Assembly: GCA_947177225.1 (NCBI GenBank)
Contig: CAMWTS010000008.1
Location: 1 to 64,000, forward strand
Direction: 5' to 3'
Source of the DNA: an uncultured Alistipes sp.
Lineage (GTDB): Bacteria; Bacteroidota; Bacteroidia; Bacteroidales; Rikenellaceae
DNA: 64,000 nt
The position numbers and the translations under genes were made by a program. Below, one piece after another: positions 18,122 to 28,010 of this stretch; position 1 is the first letter of the stretch, and the number at the start of each line of letters is the position of its first letter. The notes beneath the pieces are model-generated. The model saw only the letters and a program-made list of their open reading frames with translations. It was not told where the DNA came from and searched no databases.

Positions 18122-18703
18122 CTAACGTTTTGCGATTTTGTTAAACAACACCATAAGATAGCCCAGCACGATAAAACCGCCCGGTGCCAAGATGAACAGC
18201 AGCGGCATGACGTCCGAGGCGAACTCTATGCCGAAGATCGAACCCGAACCCAGCACCTCGCGAACGGCACCTATGACCGTAAGCGAAGCGGTGAAGCCCA
18301 GACCGATGCCGATACCGTCGAGAGCGGAATCCAGCGGCGTGTTCTTCGAGGCGAAAGCCTCCGCACGACCCAAGATGATGCAGTTAACGACGATAAGCGG
18401 GATAAATACGCCCAGCGACTCATACAGAGCAGGCACATAAGCCTGCATCAGCATCTCGATCATGGTCACGAACGATGCTATGACCACGATAAAGGCCGGA
18501 ATACGCACCTTGTCGGGAATGAAATTCTTGATAAGCGAAATAACGATATTCGACATGATGAGCACCGCCATAGTGGCCACGCCCATACCGCAACCGTTGA
18601 TCGCCGACGAGGTTACGCCGATTGTCGGACACATACCCAGAATCAGGACGAACGTCGGATTCTCCTTGATGATGCCCTTGGTGATTAACTGTAACTTACT
18701 CAT
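18122..18703 (-). CDS. rnfE: Rnf electron transport complex subunit E
   Basis: ITKGIIKENPTFVLILGMCPTIGVTSSAINGCGMG. Confidence 0.96.
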   Translation of the reverse strand: MSKLQLITKGIIKENPTFVLILGMCPTIGVTSSAINGCGMGVATMAVLIMSNIVISLIKNFIPDKVRIPAFIVVIASFVTMIEMLMQAYVPALYESLGVFIPLIVVNCIILGRAEAFASKNTPLDSALDGIGIGLGFTASLTVIGAVREVLGSGSIFGIEFASDVMPLLFILAPGGFIVLGYLMVLFNKIAKR

Positions 18704-19385
18704 TGTCTACATCTCCTTCCTGAGCCGCAGGCTCCGTTGTTTTGGTTGCACCAGAAACCGCACCGCCGGGCATGTCGCCCACCGCCTCGAACTGTTCGCG
18801 CTGACCCGTTGTCCATAGGAATGCCGCATAGGCGGCAGCCACAGCATCGACATATGCTCGCGACGAGATGGTCGCACCCGACAGGGCATCTATGCCGCTG
18901 CGCTTATCGTCTTTCGAAACGGCGAACACCACCTCCGAGGCCTTATATCCCTTCAAGCCCTTTTCAAGGCTGTTGCCGGGCTTCACCATGTTGGCTCCCA
19001 GACCAGGAGTCTCTTTCTGCGACAGCACCTTGATCTCGTTGATCGTGCCGTCGGCGAGAAATCCCACCATAAGGTAGATCTTGTCGGCATAACCCGTTTT
19101 GGTGAGGCTGTGGGTCTCGACGGCATATCCCACCGTTTCGCCATCGGCCTTATTCGATACGCGGGTGGCAACGATCTGCGCGCCCTCTATCTTCATCGTA
19201 TCAGGCTCGAAAAGAGGTTCGCCTTCGAATGCGGGCAGCACCTCGGTCAGTGCCAGCAGCTTGGCATCGTCGTTGGTCTTCTTGATAGTATCCTTGGTGA
19301 TGTTGTTGACCACGCCGACCAGAAAGGCCGATACGGCAGTGATCGTGAAGAGCACCAAGACCATGTTTTTCAATGTACTTTTCAT
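18696..19385 (-). CDS. rnfG: Rnf electron transport complex subunit G
   Basis: FMN-binding domain, ETPGLGANM and SGATISSRAYVDAV motif. Confidence 0.95.
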   Translation of the reverse strand: MKSTLKNMVLVLFTITAVSAFLVGVVNNITKDTIKKTNDDAKLLALTEVLPAFEGEPLFEPDTMKIEGAQIVATRVSNKADGETVGYAVETHSLTKTGYADKIYLMVGFLADGTINEIKVLSQKETPGLGANMVKPGNSLEKGLKGYKASEVVFAVSKDDKRSGIDALSGATISSRAYVDAVAAAYAAFLWTTGQREQFEAVGDMPGGAVSGATKTTEPAAQEGDVDNE

Positions 19386-19397
19386 ACGGCAATCCCC

Positions 19398-20372
19398 CTA
19401 TTTTTTAGTTTTGACACCGAAACGCACGGGACGGCAATACTTGTTGATAAGAGGCACCGTAGCGTTCATTACGAATATTGCGAAGGACATACCTTCGGGA
19501 TACGAACCCCAAAGGCGGATAATCATCGTCAGAGCACCGATACCCACACCGTAGATGAGCATGCCGCGATGCGTCATGGGCGATGTCGAATAGTCGGTAG
19601 CCATGAAGATGGCACCCAGCAACGCACCGCCGGCCAGCAGGTGGAACAGCGGCAGTTCATAGATCAGCGAGCCGTGACCCATGCCGGCGCATGCGGCGAA
19701 AACGGCCATAGTGCCCAGCACAGCCACAGGTATATGCCACGTTATGACCTTGCGCCACAACAGATAGATGCCGCCGAGGATCAATGCCAATGCACCGATC
19801 TCGCCCATCGAGCCGTTCATCACACCGCCCAGCATCTGCATGAAATCGACATTCTCCATGATGCCCATGCCGCTCTCCTTGATCTGCGTCAGCATCGTGG
19901 CACCCGAGAAGGCATCGACATTTCCGTGTGCAGGAACCACCGCGAACGATGTCATCTGCACCGGATAGGCGATCAGCAGGAAGATACGGCCTGTAAGAGC
20001 CGGATTGAAAGGGTTTTTACCCAGACCGCCGAAGGTCATCTTGCCGATGGCGATGGCCACGAAAGCACCTATGACCACGATCCACCACGGAATGCCCGCC
20101 GGAAGGTTGAACGCAAGCAGCACACCAGTCACCACAGCCGACAGATCGCCGACGGTAGTGCGGCCGCGAAGCATGTATTTCTGAATGAGGTACTCGAACA
20201 GCACGCAGCTGACCACCGAAACGGCGGTGATGAGCAACACATTGAATCCCAGCACCCACGTCGACACGACCAAAGCGGGAATCAGAGCCAGAATGACATC
20301 GGCCATGATACCTCGCGTCGAGTCGTTGCCATGGACGTGCGGCGATGGAGATATGAATAATTTGTTTGCCAT
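19398..20372 (-). CDS. rnfD: Rnf electron transport complex subunit D
   Basis: SPSPHVHGNDSTRGIMADVILALIPAL; FMN-attachment region DAFSGATMLTQ. Confidence 0.96.
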   Translation of the reverse strand: MANKLFISPSPHVHGNDSTRGIMADVILALIPALVVSTWVLGFNVLLITAVSVVSCVLFEYLIQKYMLRGRTTVGDLSAVVTGVLLAFNLPAGIPWWIVVIGAFVAIAIGKMTFGGLGKNPFNPALTGRIFLLIAYPVQMTSFAVVPAHGNVDAFSGATMLTQIKESGMGIMENVDFMQMLGGVMNGSMGEIGALALILGGIYLLWRKVITWHIPVAVLGTMAVFAACAGMGHGSLIYELPLFHLLAGGALLGAIFMATDYSTSPMTHRGMLIYGVGIGALTMIIRLWGSYPEGMSFAIFVMNATVPLINKYCRPVRFGVKTKK

Positions 20373-20392
20373 AATATCTCTATTTTATCGTT

Positions 20393-21739
20393 TTACTTTT
20401 TAGCCGCACGTGCGCGGATAATGCCCATGACGGTCTGCTTGCCCAGACGTATATAGTCCAGCAGCGGAATATTGGCCGGGCATGAGAACGAGCAGCAACC
20501 GCACTCGATGCAGTCCGTCACGTTGTGCTGCTCGGCAGCGTCCCACAACTTCTTGCGCGAGATTTTTGAAATAAGGTAGGGTTCCAGACCCATCGGGCAC
20601 GCCGCAACGCACTTGGCGCACTTGATGCAGGCCGAAGCCTCGCCGCGAGTGGCCTCGTCGCCGCTGATGACCGTCAGACCCGAACAGCCCTTGGTGACGG
20701 GCGAAGCGAGATTGACCATCGCACGACCCATCATAGGACCGCCGTTGAGCACCTTCACGTCGCCTTCGGGCAGTCCGCCGGCACGCTCTATAAGGGTCTC
20801 GACAGGCGTACCCATACGCGTGAGGAAGTTATGCGTATCCTTGATCTGCTTGCCGGTGATGGTCACCACGCGCTCGATCAGGGGCTTGTTCTTCTGCACG
20901 GCCTCGTATACGGCAACCGTAGTCGAAGCGTTGCAAACCACCGCACCCACATGTATCGGAAGTGCCGGAGGAGGCGGAACCTGACGACCGGTCACGGCAG
21001 CTATCAGCTGCTTCTCGCCGCCCTGCGGATAACGCACTTTAAGGGGCATGATTTCCACGCCCTTATATCCGCCTTTTGCCACCAGTTCGCGAAGGTGCGC
21101 TATGGCATCGGGCTTGTTGTTCTCGACACCAACCACTGCGCGATCTACGCCCACGGCCTTCATGAGGATCTCCACACCTACGAGCATCTGCTCGCCGCGC
21201 TCCAACATGGTTCGATAGTCCGAGGTAAGGTAGGGTTCGCACTCCACGCCGTTGATTATCAATATATCGGCCTTGCAACCGTCGGGAATCGACAGCTTGA
21301 CGTGCGTTGGGAACGTCGCACCGCCCATGCCCACTACTCCGGCCTCCTTGATCTTGGCAATTATCTCCTTCGAGGAGAGCGTACACTCGCGTCGCAGAGT
21401 CTCCGACCGATCGATCGTATCGACCCACTCGTCGCCCTCGCGCTTGATGGTCACCATCATCTGGCGCAAACCCTGACCGTTGACCGCCATGTCGACGGCC
21501 GTCACCGTACCCGATATGGGCGAATGGATATTGGCCGACATGAAGCCCGACGACTCGCCGATGAGCTGACCGGTCAGCACCTTATCGCCCTTGGCAACCT
21601 TTGCCGCAGCCGGTGCGCCGATATGTTGAGCAAGAGGAATGGTCACCAGATCGGGCAGATCGAGCACCTCGATGGCCTTATCACGGCTCCACTGCTTGTT
21701 ATCCGACGGGTGGATACCGCCTATTGGAAATGTTTTCAT
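20393..21739 (-). CDS. rnfC: Rnf electron transport complex subunit C
   Basis: FPIGGIHPSDNKQWS, GVVGMGGATFPTHVKLS, two CxxCxxxCP clusters. Start at MKTFP. Confidence 0.96.
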   Translation of the reverse strand: MKTFPIGGIHPSDNKQWSRDKAIEVLDLPDLVTIPLAQHIGAPAAAKVAKGDKVLTGQLIGESSGFMSANIHSPISGTVTAVDMAVNGQGLRQMMVTIKREGDEWVDTIDRSETLRRECTLSSKEIIAKIKEAGVVGMGGATFPTHVKLSIPDGCKADILIINGVECEPYLTSDYRTMLERGEQMLVGVEILMKAVGVDRAVVGVENNKPDAIAHLRELVAKGGYKGVEIMPLKVRYPQGGEKQLIAAVTGRQVPPPPALPIHVGAVVCNASTTVAVYEAVQKNKPLIERVVTITGKQIKDTHNFLTRMGTPVETLIERAGGLPEGDVKVLNGGPMMGRAMVNLASPVTKGCSGLTVISGDEATRGEASACIKCAKCVAACPMGLEPYLISKISRKKLWDAAEQHNVTDCIECGCCSFSCPANIPLLDYIRLGKQTVMGIIRARAAKK

Positions 21740-21756
21740 ATCTCTTGTCGTTTTAT

Positions 21757-22644
21757 TTATTCTTTTGTTTGAGGTTTGCTCTCGGAAGCCGGAGCCTTTG
21801 CAGCCGGGGTCTTGGGCTCCTTGGGCAGCGGCTCCATACCGATGAGGCTTATAGCCCCCGTAGGACACTCGTTGACGCACTTGCGGCACAACTTACACTT
21901 CTGCGAGTCGATGAAAGCAAGATTGTTCTCGACGGTGATGGCACCGAATGCACATACTTTCTCGCACTTGCCGCAACCGATGCAACCAGCCTTGCAGGCC
22001 TTCATCACCACGGCACCCTTGTCTTTCGAGCGGCACGACACATAGACGGCGCGATTCTTCGGCCACTTCTTGCGCAGCTCGATCAAGCCCTTGGGGCATG
22101 CCTTGACACACGCGCCGCAAGCCGTACACTTGTCGGCATCGACCTCGGCCAATCCCGTTTCGGGATTCACCCTGATCGCTCCGAACTGGCACGCCTCAAC
22201 GCAGTCGCCGTAGCCCAGACAGCCATAGGCGCATGCCGTCTCGCCGACATAAAGCGACGATGCCACGGCGCAGCTTTTAGCTCCGTCGAACGAATTGGTA
22301 CGCGGACGCTTGTCGCACTTTCCGCCGCAACGCACCGTAGCCACCTCCGGGGCCTTCTCCGGTGCGGCCTTACCCAAATAAGCAGCAGCACTCTTCATGA
22401 CGTCGGCACCACCCACCGGGCAGTACAGCGACGATATGTCGTCCTGCTTGACCATGGCCTCGGCCATTGCACGACAACCGGCAAAGCCGCAACCGCCGCA
22501 ATTCGCGCCCGGAAGCATCTTCTCCACGTCGTCGATACGAGGATCCTCCTCGACCTTGAATTTCTGTGCTACGAAATACAAGACAATCGCCAAAAGACCG
22601 CCTAACACACAAAGTGTCAAGACTGTTAAGATTAATACTTTCAT
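21757..22644 (-). CDS. rnfB: Rnf electron transport complex subunit B
   Basis: N-terminal TM, DVEKMLPGANCGGCGFAGCRAMAEAMV, multiple ferredoxin clusters. Start at MKVLIL. Confidence 0.96.
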   Translation of the reverse strand: MKVLILTVLTLCVLGGLLAIVLYFVAQKFKVEEDPRIDDVEKMLPGANCGGCGFAGCRAMAEAMVKQDDISSLYCPVGGADVMKSAAAYLGKAAPEKAPEVATVRCGGKCDKRPRTNSFDGAKSCAVASSLYVGETACAYGCLGYGDCVEACQFGAIRVNPETGLAEVDADKCTACGACVKACPKGLIELRKKWPKNRAVYVSCRSKDKGAVVMKACKAGCIGCGKCEKVCAFGAITVENNLAFIDSQKCKLCRKCVNECPTGAISLIGMEPLPKEPKTPAAKAPASESKPQTKE

Positions 22645-23060
22645 TCCTGTTTTATAATTGTGAATTGAATCTTTCTGCTCATATACGAGCGCAACGCATA
22701 CAGCATCGCATAGTATGCCGTCACAGCGGCCAGCGTCACGCATGCCGCAGGTCCGTCCGCCGCTCCGGCCAGTTTGGCCGCGAAGAGCGACAAGAGCAAA
22801 ACCAACAAAGGCATCACATATCCCCACAGGATCGATGCAATGCCCATGCTGCGGCGGCGCAAGGCCACTTCCACTCTGTCTCCCGCCTTGAATTCCGACG
22901 TATGCGCCGTCTTTACGGCTATGATGCTCTCACCGCTGTCGGCACCGCAGATCTTGCGGGCATGACATGCTGCGCAGGCACTCTGACGCTCGACGATAAC
23001 ATATACCGTCGAGTCATCTACGCGTTGTACGATGCCGATATGTCGGATAGGGGCAGACAT
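22641..23060 (-). CDS. SoxR-reducing system protein RseC family
   Basis: Cys-rich N-terminal domain (SACAACHARKICG) plus two TM segments; ATGA overlap with rnfB. Confidence 0.88.
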   Translation of the reverse strand: MSAPIRHIGIVQRVDDSTVYVIVERQSACAACHARKICGADSGESIIAVKTAHTSEFKAGDRVEVALRRRSMGIASILWGYVMPLLVLLLSLFAAKLAGAADGPAACVTLAAVTAYYAMLYALRSYMSRKIQFTIIKQE

Positions 23061-23122
23061 TTATAGGATAAAGGGGTAATTGTTTACAAATTCATTGTCG
23101 GGGATTCAGCCATTCGGACGCA

Positions 23123-24712
23123 TCAGTCGCCATAGCGATTCACCAGAGGCATCAGCCATTCGTGACGGAACGCACATCTGGACAGTCGCAGCACAGGCGG
23201 GAACTGATAGCGTTTGCGCTCGTTGCGCATTATCATCGAATGGATCTTCTCGACAACCTCCGAATCGAATCCGGCATTGATGATCTCCTCGCGATGCTGA
23301 TGCTCCTCGATCATACGATACAATATGGCATCTACCACCTCGTACGGAGGCAGCAGATCGCTGTCTTTCTGATCGGGGCGCAGCTCCGACGAGGGCTCCT
23401 TGTTGATTATCGTTTCGGGAATCACATCTCCGAAAGTGGCGTTGATATAACGCGCCATGTCGTATATCTCGCCCTTGTAGAGGTCGCCCGTCACGCTGAA
23501 CGCACCGGCCGTATCGCCGTAGAGCGTACACCAGCCCAGCGCATTTTCACTCTTGTTCGAAGAGTTGAGCAGCAGGTAGCCGGTCTTGTTCTGCAAGGCC
23601 ATGAGCATGATGGTGCGGATACGCGACTGCACATTCTCCTCCGTCGCATCGAACTCCGTACCGCCGATGACGGGCTTTAACGTATCGGTAATGGCCTGGT
23701 ATGCCTCCACGATAGGCAAAACGCTATACTCCACACCCAGGTTCTCGGCCAGCCTCTTGGCATCTTCCACCGACTCGTCGGGCGAAAACTGCGACGGCAT
23801 CATCAGCACCCTGACATTCTCCCTGCCCAGTGCTCCGACGGCCAGACACGCCACAACAGCCGAGTCGATACCGCCCGAAAGACCCACGCATGCCTTATAA
23901 TAGTTGTTCTTGTGAAAATAGTCGCGCAACCCGAGACAAGCCGCATTGTAGACCATGCGCGTGCGGTCGTTATATGTGGTGAAAGGCACCTGCAACGACT
24001 GCGCCTGCTCGTTGTCGGTATCGAATATACGGAAATCCTCCTCGAAACTTTTCAATAGCATAAGCAGCTCGCCGCGGCTGTTCAACACGCCCGACGTACC
24101 GTCGTAGACGATCTCGCCCGACCCGCCTATCTGATTCACCATCACGATGTTCTTGCCCTCTGCGAAAGCCAGCCGGCTCATCTTCTCGAAGCGATACGAA
24201 AGCAAGCCCTTGGCGTAACGACGGGCATTGACCGAGATCACCAGATCCACTTCGGGATCAATGTCGTGCGTACGGCTAAGGTCGTCGCCCACCACTATCA
24301 TCACACGCTTGTCGGCAATGTCGAAGCTCTCGTATCCGGTCTTCGAACCGACCAGATAACCCATCTCGCGACGTGCCGTGACATATTGTTTGCCGATATA
24401 TGCTATACGTCCGGTTTTCGAGATGAAGGCGGCCGCACTCACAGTCCCGTACTCGGTCAGATAGGGCACACCGACGATAGCGGCGATACCGCGACACTTG
24501 GAAGCTATCGACTCGACAGCCTCCTCGCACAGCGTCAAAAATGTGGTTTTGCTGAGAAGCCCGTATGCCGGGGTGCCGCTCACGGCAAACTCGGCGAACA
24601 CAACCAGATCCGCACCTTCGTTTTTGGCTCGCTCTATGCCTGCCTCGATCTTGGCGGTGTTGGCAGCTATATCGCCGACGGTGTAGTTAAGTTGGGCTAA
24701 TGCTATCTTCAT
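23123..24712 (-). CDS. nadE: Glutamine-dependent NAD+ synthase
   Basis: N-terminal nitrilase-like domain and C-terminal CVGLSGGIDSAVVACLAVGALG ATP-pyrophosphatase domain. Confidence 0.96.
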   Translation of the reverse strand: MKIALAQLNYTVGDIAANTAKIEAGIERAKNEGADLVVFAEFAVSGTPAYGLLSKTTFLTLCEEAVESIASKCRGIAAIVGVPYLTEYGTVSAAAFISKTGRIAYIGKQYVTARREMGYLVGSKTGYESFDIADKRVMIVVGDDLSRTHDIDPEVDLVISVNARRYAKGLLSYRFEKMSRLAFAEGKNIVMVNQIGGSGEIVYDGTSGVLNSRGELLMLLKSFEEDFRIFDTDNEQAQSLQVPFTTYNDRTRMVYNAACLGLRDYFHKNNYYKACVGLSGGIDSAVVACLAVGALGRENVRVLMMPSQFSPDESVEDAKRLAENLGVEYSVLPIVEAYQAITDTLKPVIGGTEFDATEENVQSRIRTIMLMALQNKTGYLLLNSSNKSENALGWCTLYGDTAGAFSVTGDLYKGEIYDMARYINATFGDVIPETIINKEPSSELRPDQKDSDLLPPYEVVDAILYRMIEEHQHREEIINAGFDSEVVEKIHSMIMRNERKRYQFPPVLRLSRCAFRHEWLMPLVNRYGD

Positions 24713-24984
24713 ACAACTACAATTTTTCAGTATATGCAATTATAACACGGCAAAGATAGCAAAACTATTTTAATTATCCGAACGCCTTACCCACTATTTT
24801 TCCCGCACCGTCCGCAGCGGCTCTCAACCGCACCCGACAGCCATATCGTCATAAAACACAGACACAACCAACTCTCGTCGGAGATCGGCGGATTTCACTC
24901 CGCAATCGCATAAAACGGAGACATCGGCTATCGTCGTTTCGACACCGCAATTCAGCCCTACTGCCGCCGGCAGTCATGTGCAAC

Positions 24985-25420
24985 CTGTAATGCCGAGCGG
25001 AGTGAAGCATCTTGGGAAGATGCGGCTTGCGACATGGCCGTTGAATAAAGACTTGACTTCGGGAATAATCGCACACAGATTTCTCGCCGAGGCTCGAAAT
25101 GACAACCCGCTGTCACTCCGAGGGAGGGCATACCCGACCGTGGGAGTCTCGACATCGGTAATTGTCACTCCGAGGAGCTGCAGGCGACGCGGGAGTCTCG
25201 CGGTCGGGAATGCAGTTTGCCGCACCAAAAAAGATTCTCACGTCGGACGTGCCGTCCTCCTCAGAATGACAAAACTGTGGGCATATCACACACAACTGAG
25301 ATTCTCACGTCGCGGCCATTGGCCGCTCCTCAGAATGACAACACAGAAGAAATAGTCTCACACAAATTTCTCGCTTGCGCTCGAAATGACAAGACAATGG
25401 AAATAGCCTAAGCACCACCA
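24985..25420. repeat. Intergenic island 3: family A short hairpin repeats
   Basis: Same unit types and broadly the same order as island 2 (CAGATTTCTCGCCGAGGCTCGAAATGACA; TGTCACTCCGAGGGAGGGCATACCCGACCGTGGGAGTCTCG; TGTCACTCCGAGGAGCTGCAGGCGACGCGGGAGTCTC; GAGATTCTCACGTCGGACGTGCCGTCCTCCTCAGAATGACA). Confidence 0.9.
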
Positions 25421-25426
25421 ACCACC

Positions 25427-25547
25427 TTTTTCATCAAAACGCCACGAATGCAACGCGACGACGGAGCGAAGCGATAGGACGTACTGCGCGTACTTCCTAT
25501 TGATGAGCGACAAGGAGAGGACGCAGGTGCGGTGTTTTCATGGAAAA
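25427..25547 (+). repeat. Family B long-hairpin element, copy 3a (variant outer arm)
   Basis: TTTTTCATCAAAACGCCAC...GTGCGGTGTTTTCATGGAAAA; GCGATAGGA/TCCTATTGA; apex GTACTGCGCGTACT. Confidence 0.85.
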
Positions 25548-25549
25548 GA

Positions 25550-25673
25550 TTTTTCGTCAAAAGGCGTTAGTAGCGGTGCCGACATGAAAGCGGCGCGGAT
25601 AGGCTGTACTAAACCGTACTGCCTATTCGCGCCGATGATTGAGGTGACGCTAATGACGTCTTTTCACGAAAAA
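25550..25673 (+). repeat. Family B long-hairpin element, copy 3b
   Basis: Outer TTTTTCGTCAAAAGGCGTTAGT / CTAATGACGTCTTTTCACGAAAAA; middle GGCGCGGATAGGC / GCCTATTCGCGCC; apex GTACTAAACCGTACT. Confidence 0.92.
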
Positions 25674-25675
25674 GC

Positions 25676-26428
25676 CTACTCCTCCTGCTTGTCCGCAACC
25701 AATATACGTCCGCAATACTCGCAAACAATCAGCTTCTTGCCCTGACGAATATCGACCTGACGCTGGGGAGGTATGCGGTTGAAGCAACCGCCGCAGGCAT
25801 CACGAGTGACAGTCACAACAGCCAGACCGTTGTGAACATTGCTGCGGATACGGTTGTAAGCAGCCAAAAGACGCTCGTCGATGGGCGATTTGGCCTTGGC
25901 GGCCTTGGCCTCCAAATCGGCAACCTGCTGCGCCGTCTCAGCCTCGATCGACTCCAACTCCTCCTTCTTGGCATTGTAGTCCACGGTGCGCTCCTCGACC
26001 TGAGTCTGGGTCTGCTCCACCTGCGCCTTCTTAGCCTTGATGCCTGCGGCATACTCCTTCAAGCGCTTCTCGGCCAGCTCGATCTCCAACTCCTGATACT
26101 CTATCTCCTTGGAGATGGCATCGTACTCGCGGTTGTTGCGTACATTGTTCTGCTGCTCCTTGTAGTTGCCGATCATGATCTTGGCCTGATCGACCTCGCG
26201 TTTACGCTGGCGAGTGAGCGTATTGAGCTCCTCGATCTCGGCATTGACGTTCTCGATACGAGTATTCAAGCCGGCAAGTTCATCTTCAAGATCCTGAACC
26301 TCCAACGGAAGCTCACCCTTCACCTTATTGATTTCATCGATCTGAGAATCAATTTTCTGCAACTCGTAAAGAGCCAGAATCTTCTCCTGCATCGAGTAGT
26401 CAACGTCGCTTGTCTTCTTCTGTGCCAT
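25676..26428 (-). CDS. C4-type zinc-ribbon, coiled-coil protein
   Basis: Long coiled coil and C-terminal CGGCFNRIPPQRQVDIRQGKKLIVCEYCGRILV zinc ribbon. Confidence 0.9.
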   Translation of the reverse strand: MAQKKTSDVDYSMQEKILALYELQKIDSQIDEINKVKGELPLEVQDLEDELAGLNTRIENVNAEIEELNTLTRQRKREVDQAKIMIGNYKEQQNNVRNNREYDAISKEIEYQELEIELAEKRLKEYAAGIKAKKAQVEQTQTQVEERTVDYNAKKEELESIEAETAQQVADLEAKAAKAKSPIDERLLAAYNRIRSNVHNGLAVVTVTRDACGGCFNRIPPQRQVDIRQGKKLIVCEYCGRILVADKQEE

Positions 26429-26446
26429 ATATGTCATAAAGTTATT

Positions 26447-27235
26447 TTAGACCAAGTAATTTACCGGATTGCCAGAGCATAGGCTCTTGCGAACTGCAAA
26501 GGTACATAAATTTTTCGATAAAATATCAAATAAAATTTGAATTGCGCAAATTTCGCTCTCGAAATGACCGATATCGGCTATTATCATACCTCTCTCGCCA
26601 CGCATGAAATCGTTGTATCGAAGATCGGCCGTGAGGTAGAGATCCGCACCGGCAGCTACGGCATCGTCGATAAGCGAGCCGCCGGCACCGGTACATACGG
26701 CAATGCGCCGCACACGACGACCGTCGGCGATAGCATTATGACGCACGGCACCCACACCGAACAAAGACTTCACGCGACGCAGAAAAGCTACGGCGTCCTC
26801 CTCCGCAGGCAGATGTCCCACCACACCGAATCCGACCGAGTCATCGGCCGGCGACGGTTGCAGCACACGCATCTGACCGATCCCTATCATTTCGCCCACA
26901 CGCCAGCTCATGCCGCCGCGCGCACTGTCGAGATTGGTATGGCATGCGTAAAGAGCTATGCCGCTGCGTATGGCACGCTCGACACAACGTTCGACGTAAG
27001 ATGCCGAATTGAACCGCTTCAATGCGTGGAACACTATCGGGTGGTGAGTGATTATCAGATCGCAACCTTCGGCCTCGGCCTCGTCGAGCACAGCCTCAGT
27101 AACATCGACGGCGAGAAGAGCGCGATGCACTTCATCGTCATAACGTCCCACTACAAGGCCGGAATTATCATACGACTCCTGCAACGACAACGGAGCGAAC
27201 CGTTCGATAGCCTCAGCTATATCTCTGATCTTCAT
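26447..27235 (-). CDS. Nif3-like dinuclear metal centre protein
   Basis: ESYDNSGLVVG, DLIITHHPIVFHALKRF, YACHTNLDSARGGMSW. Confidence 0.93.
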   Translation of the reverse strand: MKIRDIAEAIERFAPLSLQESYDNSGLVVGRYDDEVHRALLAVDVTEAVLDEAEAEGCDLIITHHPIVFHALKRFNSASYVERCVERAIRSGIALYACHTNLDSARGGMSWRVGEMIGIGQMRVLQPSPADDSVGFGVVGHLPAEEDAVAFLRRVKSLFGVGAVRHNAIADGRRVRRIAVCTGAGGSLIDDAVAAGADLYLTADLRYNDFMRGERGMIIADIGHFESEICAIQILFDILSKNLCTFAVRKSLCSGNPVNYLV

Positions 27236-27238
27236 AGT

Positions 27239-28006
27239 CTAAAACAATGATTGCTCGTAAAACGGAAACAACTCCTTCTCCTCGTCGCTCTTGCGGCGGC
27301 GGCGTTTTGGAGCCGAACTTCTGGCACGCTTCGCTCCGGCAGGCTTCTCCTCTGCCGGTTCAGCCTCAACCGGCACGGCTGTATCCGATTCGGCGGCGGC
27401 AGATTCATCGACAACAGAATCCTCAGCGGCAGGCTCCCCGGCGGCAGTTTTCTCTTCAACAGCAGGCTCCCCGGCAGCAATTTCTTCGACGGCAGCAGTC
27501 TCCGGCAGCAGAACATCGTCTGCAACAGTATCGTCTGCAACGGCATCGTCCGCAGGCTGCCCCTGCTCCGCGGCTGCGGCTGCCGAGACATTCGCCACAT
27601 CGTCCGGCACCGGCATCTCTTCATGCCCCATAACCGGCTCCGGCATATCGACCGGCTCGTCGGGCTGCACATATGCGGCTTTGCCGTCGTCTTTGAGCGA
27701 CTCGCGCACCTCGACCAACATGGCTCTGATCTTTTGCAAACGCTCCAACAGCGAGGCATCGCCGGCCACGGCACGACGGTGATTCTTCATGGTGCGGTTG
27801 GCACCCTCCAACGTCATGCCCTTCTCCTTGACCAGATGGTAGATCAGTTTCAGATTTTCGACATCTTCGGGTGTGAACAGCCGGTTGCCCTTCTTGTTTT
27901 TCCGAGGTCGGATACAGTCGAATTTCGACTCCCAGTAACGGATAAGCGAAGCATTGACGTCGAACATCTCCGTCACCTCGCCCATCGAGTAGAGTAATTT
28001 AGCCAT
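27239..28006 (-). CDS. MerR-family transcriptional regulator with Ala/Glu-rich low-complexity tail
   Basis: LYSMGEVTEMFDVNASLIRYWESKFDCIRPRKNKKGNRLFTPEDVENLKLIYHLVKEKG. Confidence 0.9.
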   Translation of the reverse strand: MAKLLYSMGEVTEMFDVNASLIRYWESKFDCIRPRKNKKGNRLFTPEDVENLKLIYHLVKEKGMTLEGANRTMKNHRRAVAGDASLLERLQKIRAMLVEVRESLKDDGKAAYVQPDEPVDMPEPVMGHEEMPVPDDVANVSAAAAAEQGQPADDAVADDTVADDVLLPETAAVEEIAAGEPAVEEKTAAGEPAAEDSVVDESAAAESDTAVPVEAEPAEEKPAGAKRARSSAPKRRRRKSDEEKELFPFYEQSLF

Positions 28007-28010
28007 CTTA

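Noticed and set aside
27239-27780. Possible frameshift or repeat expansion in the Ala/Glu-rich tail of the MerR protein
   Set aside because: The low-complexity tail is in frame and ends in a plausible C-terminus; such tails are common in this family.
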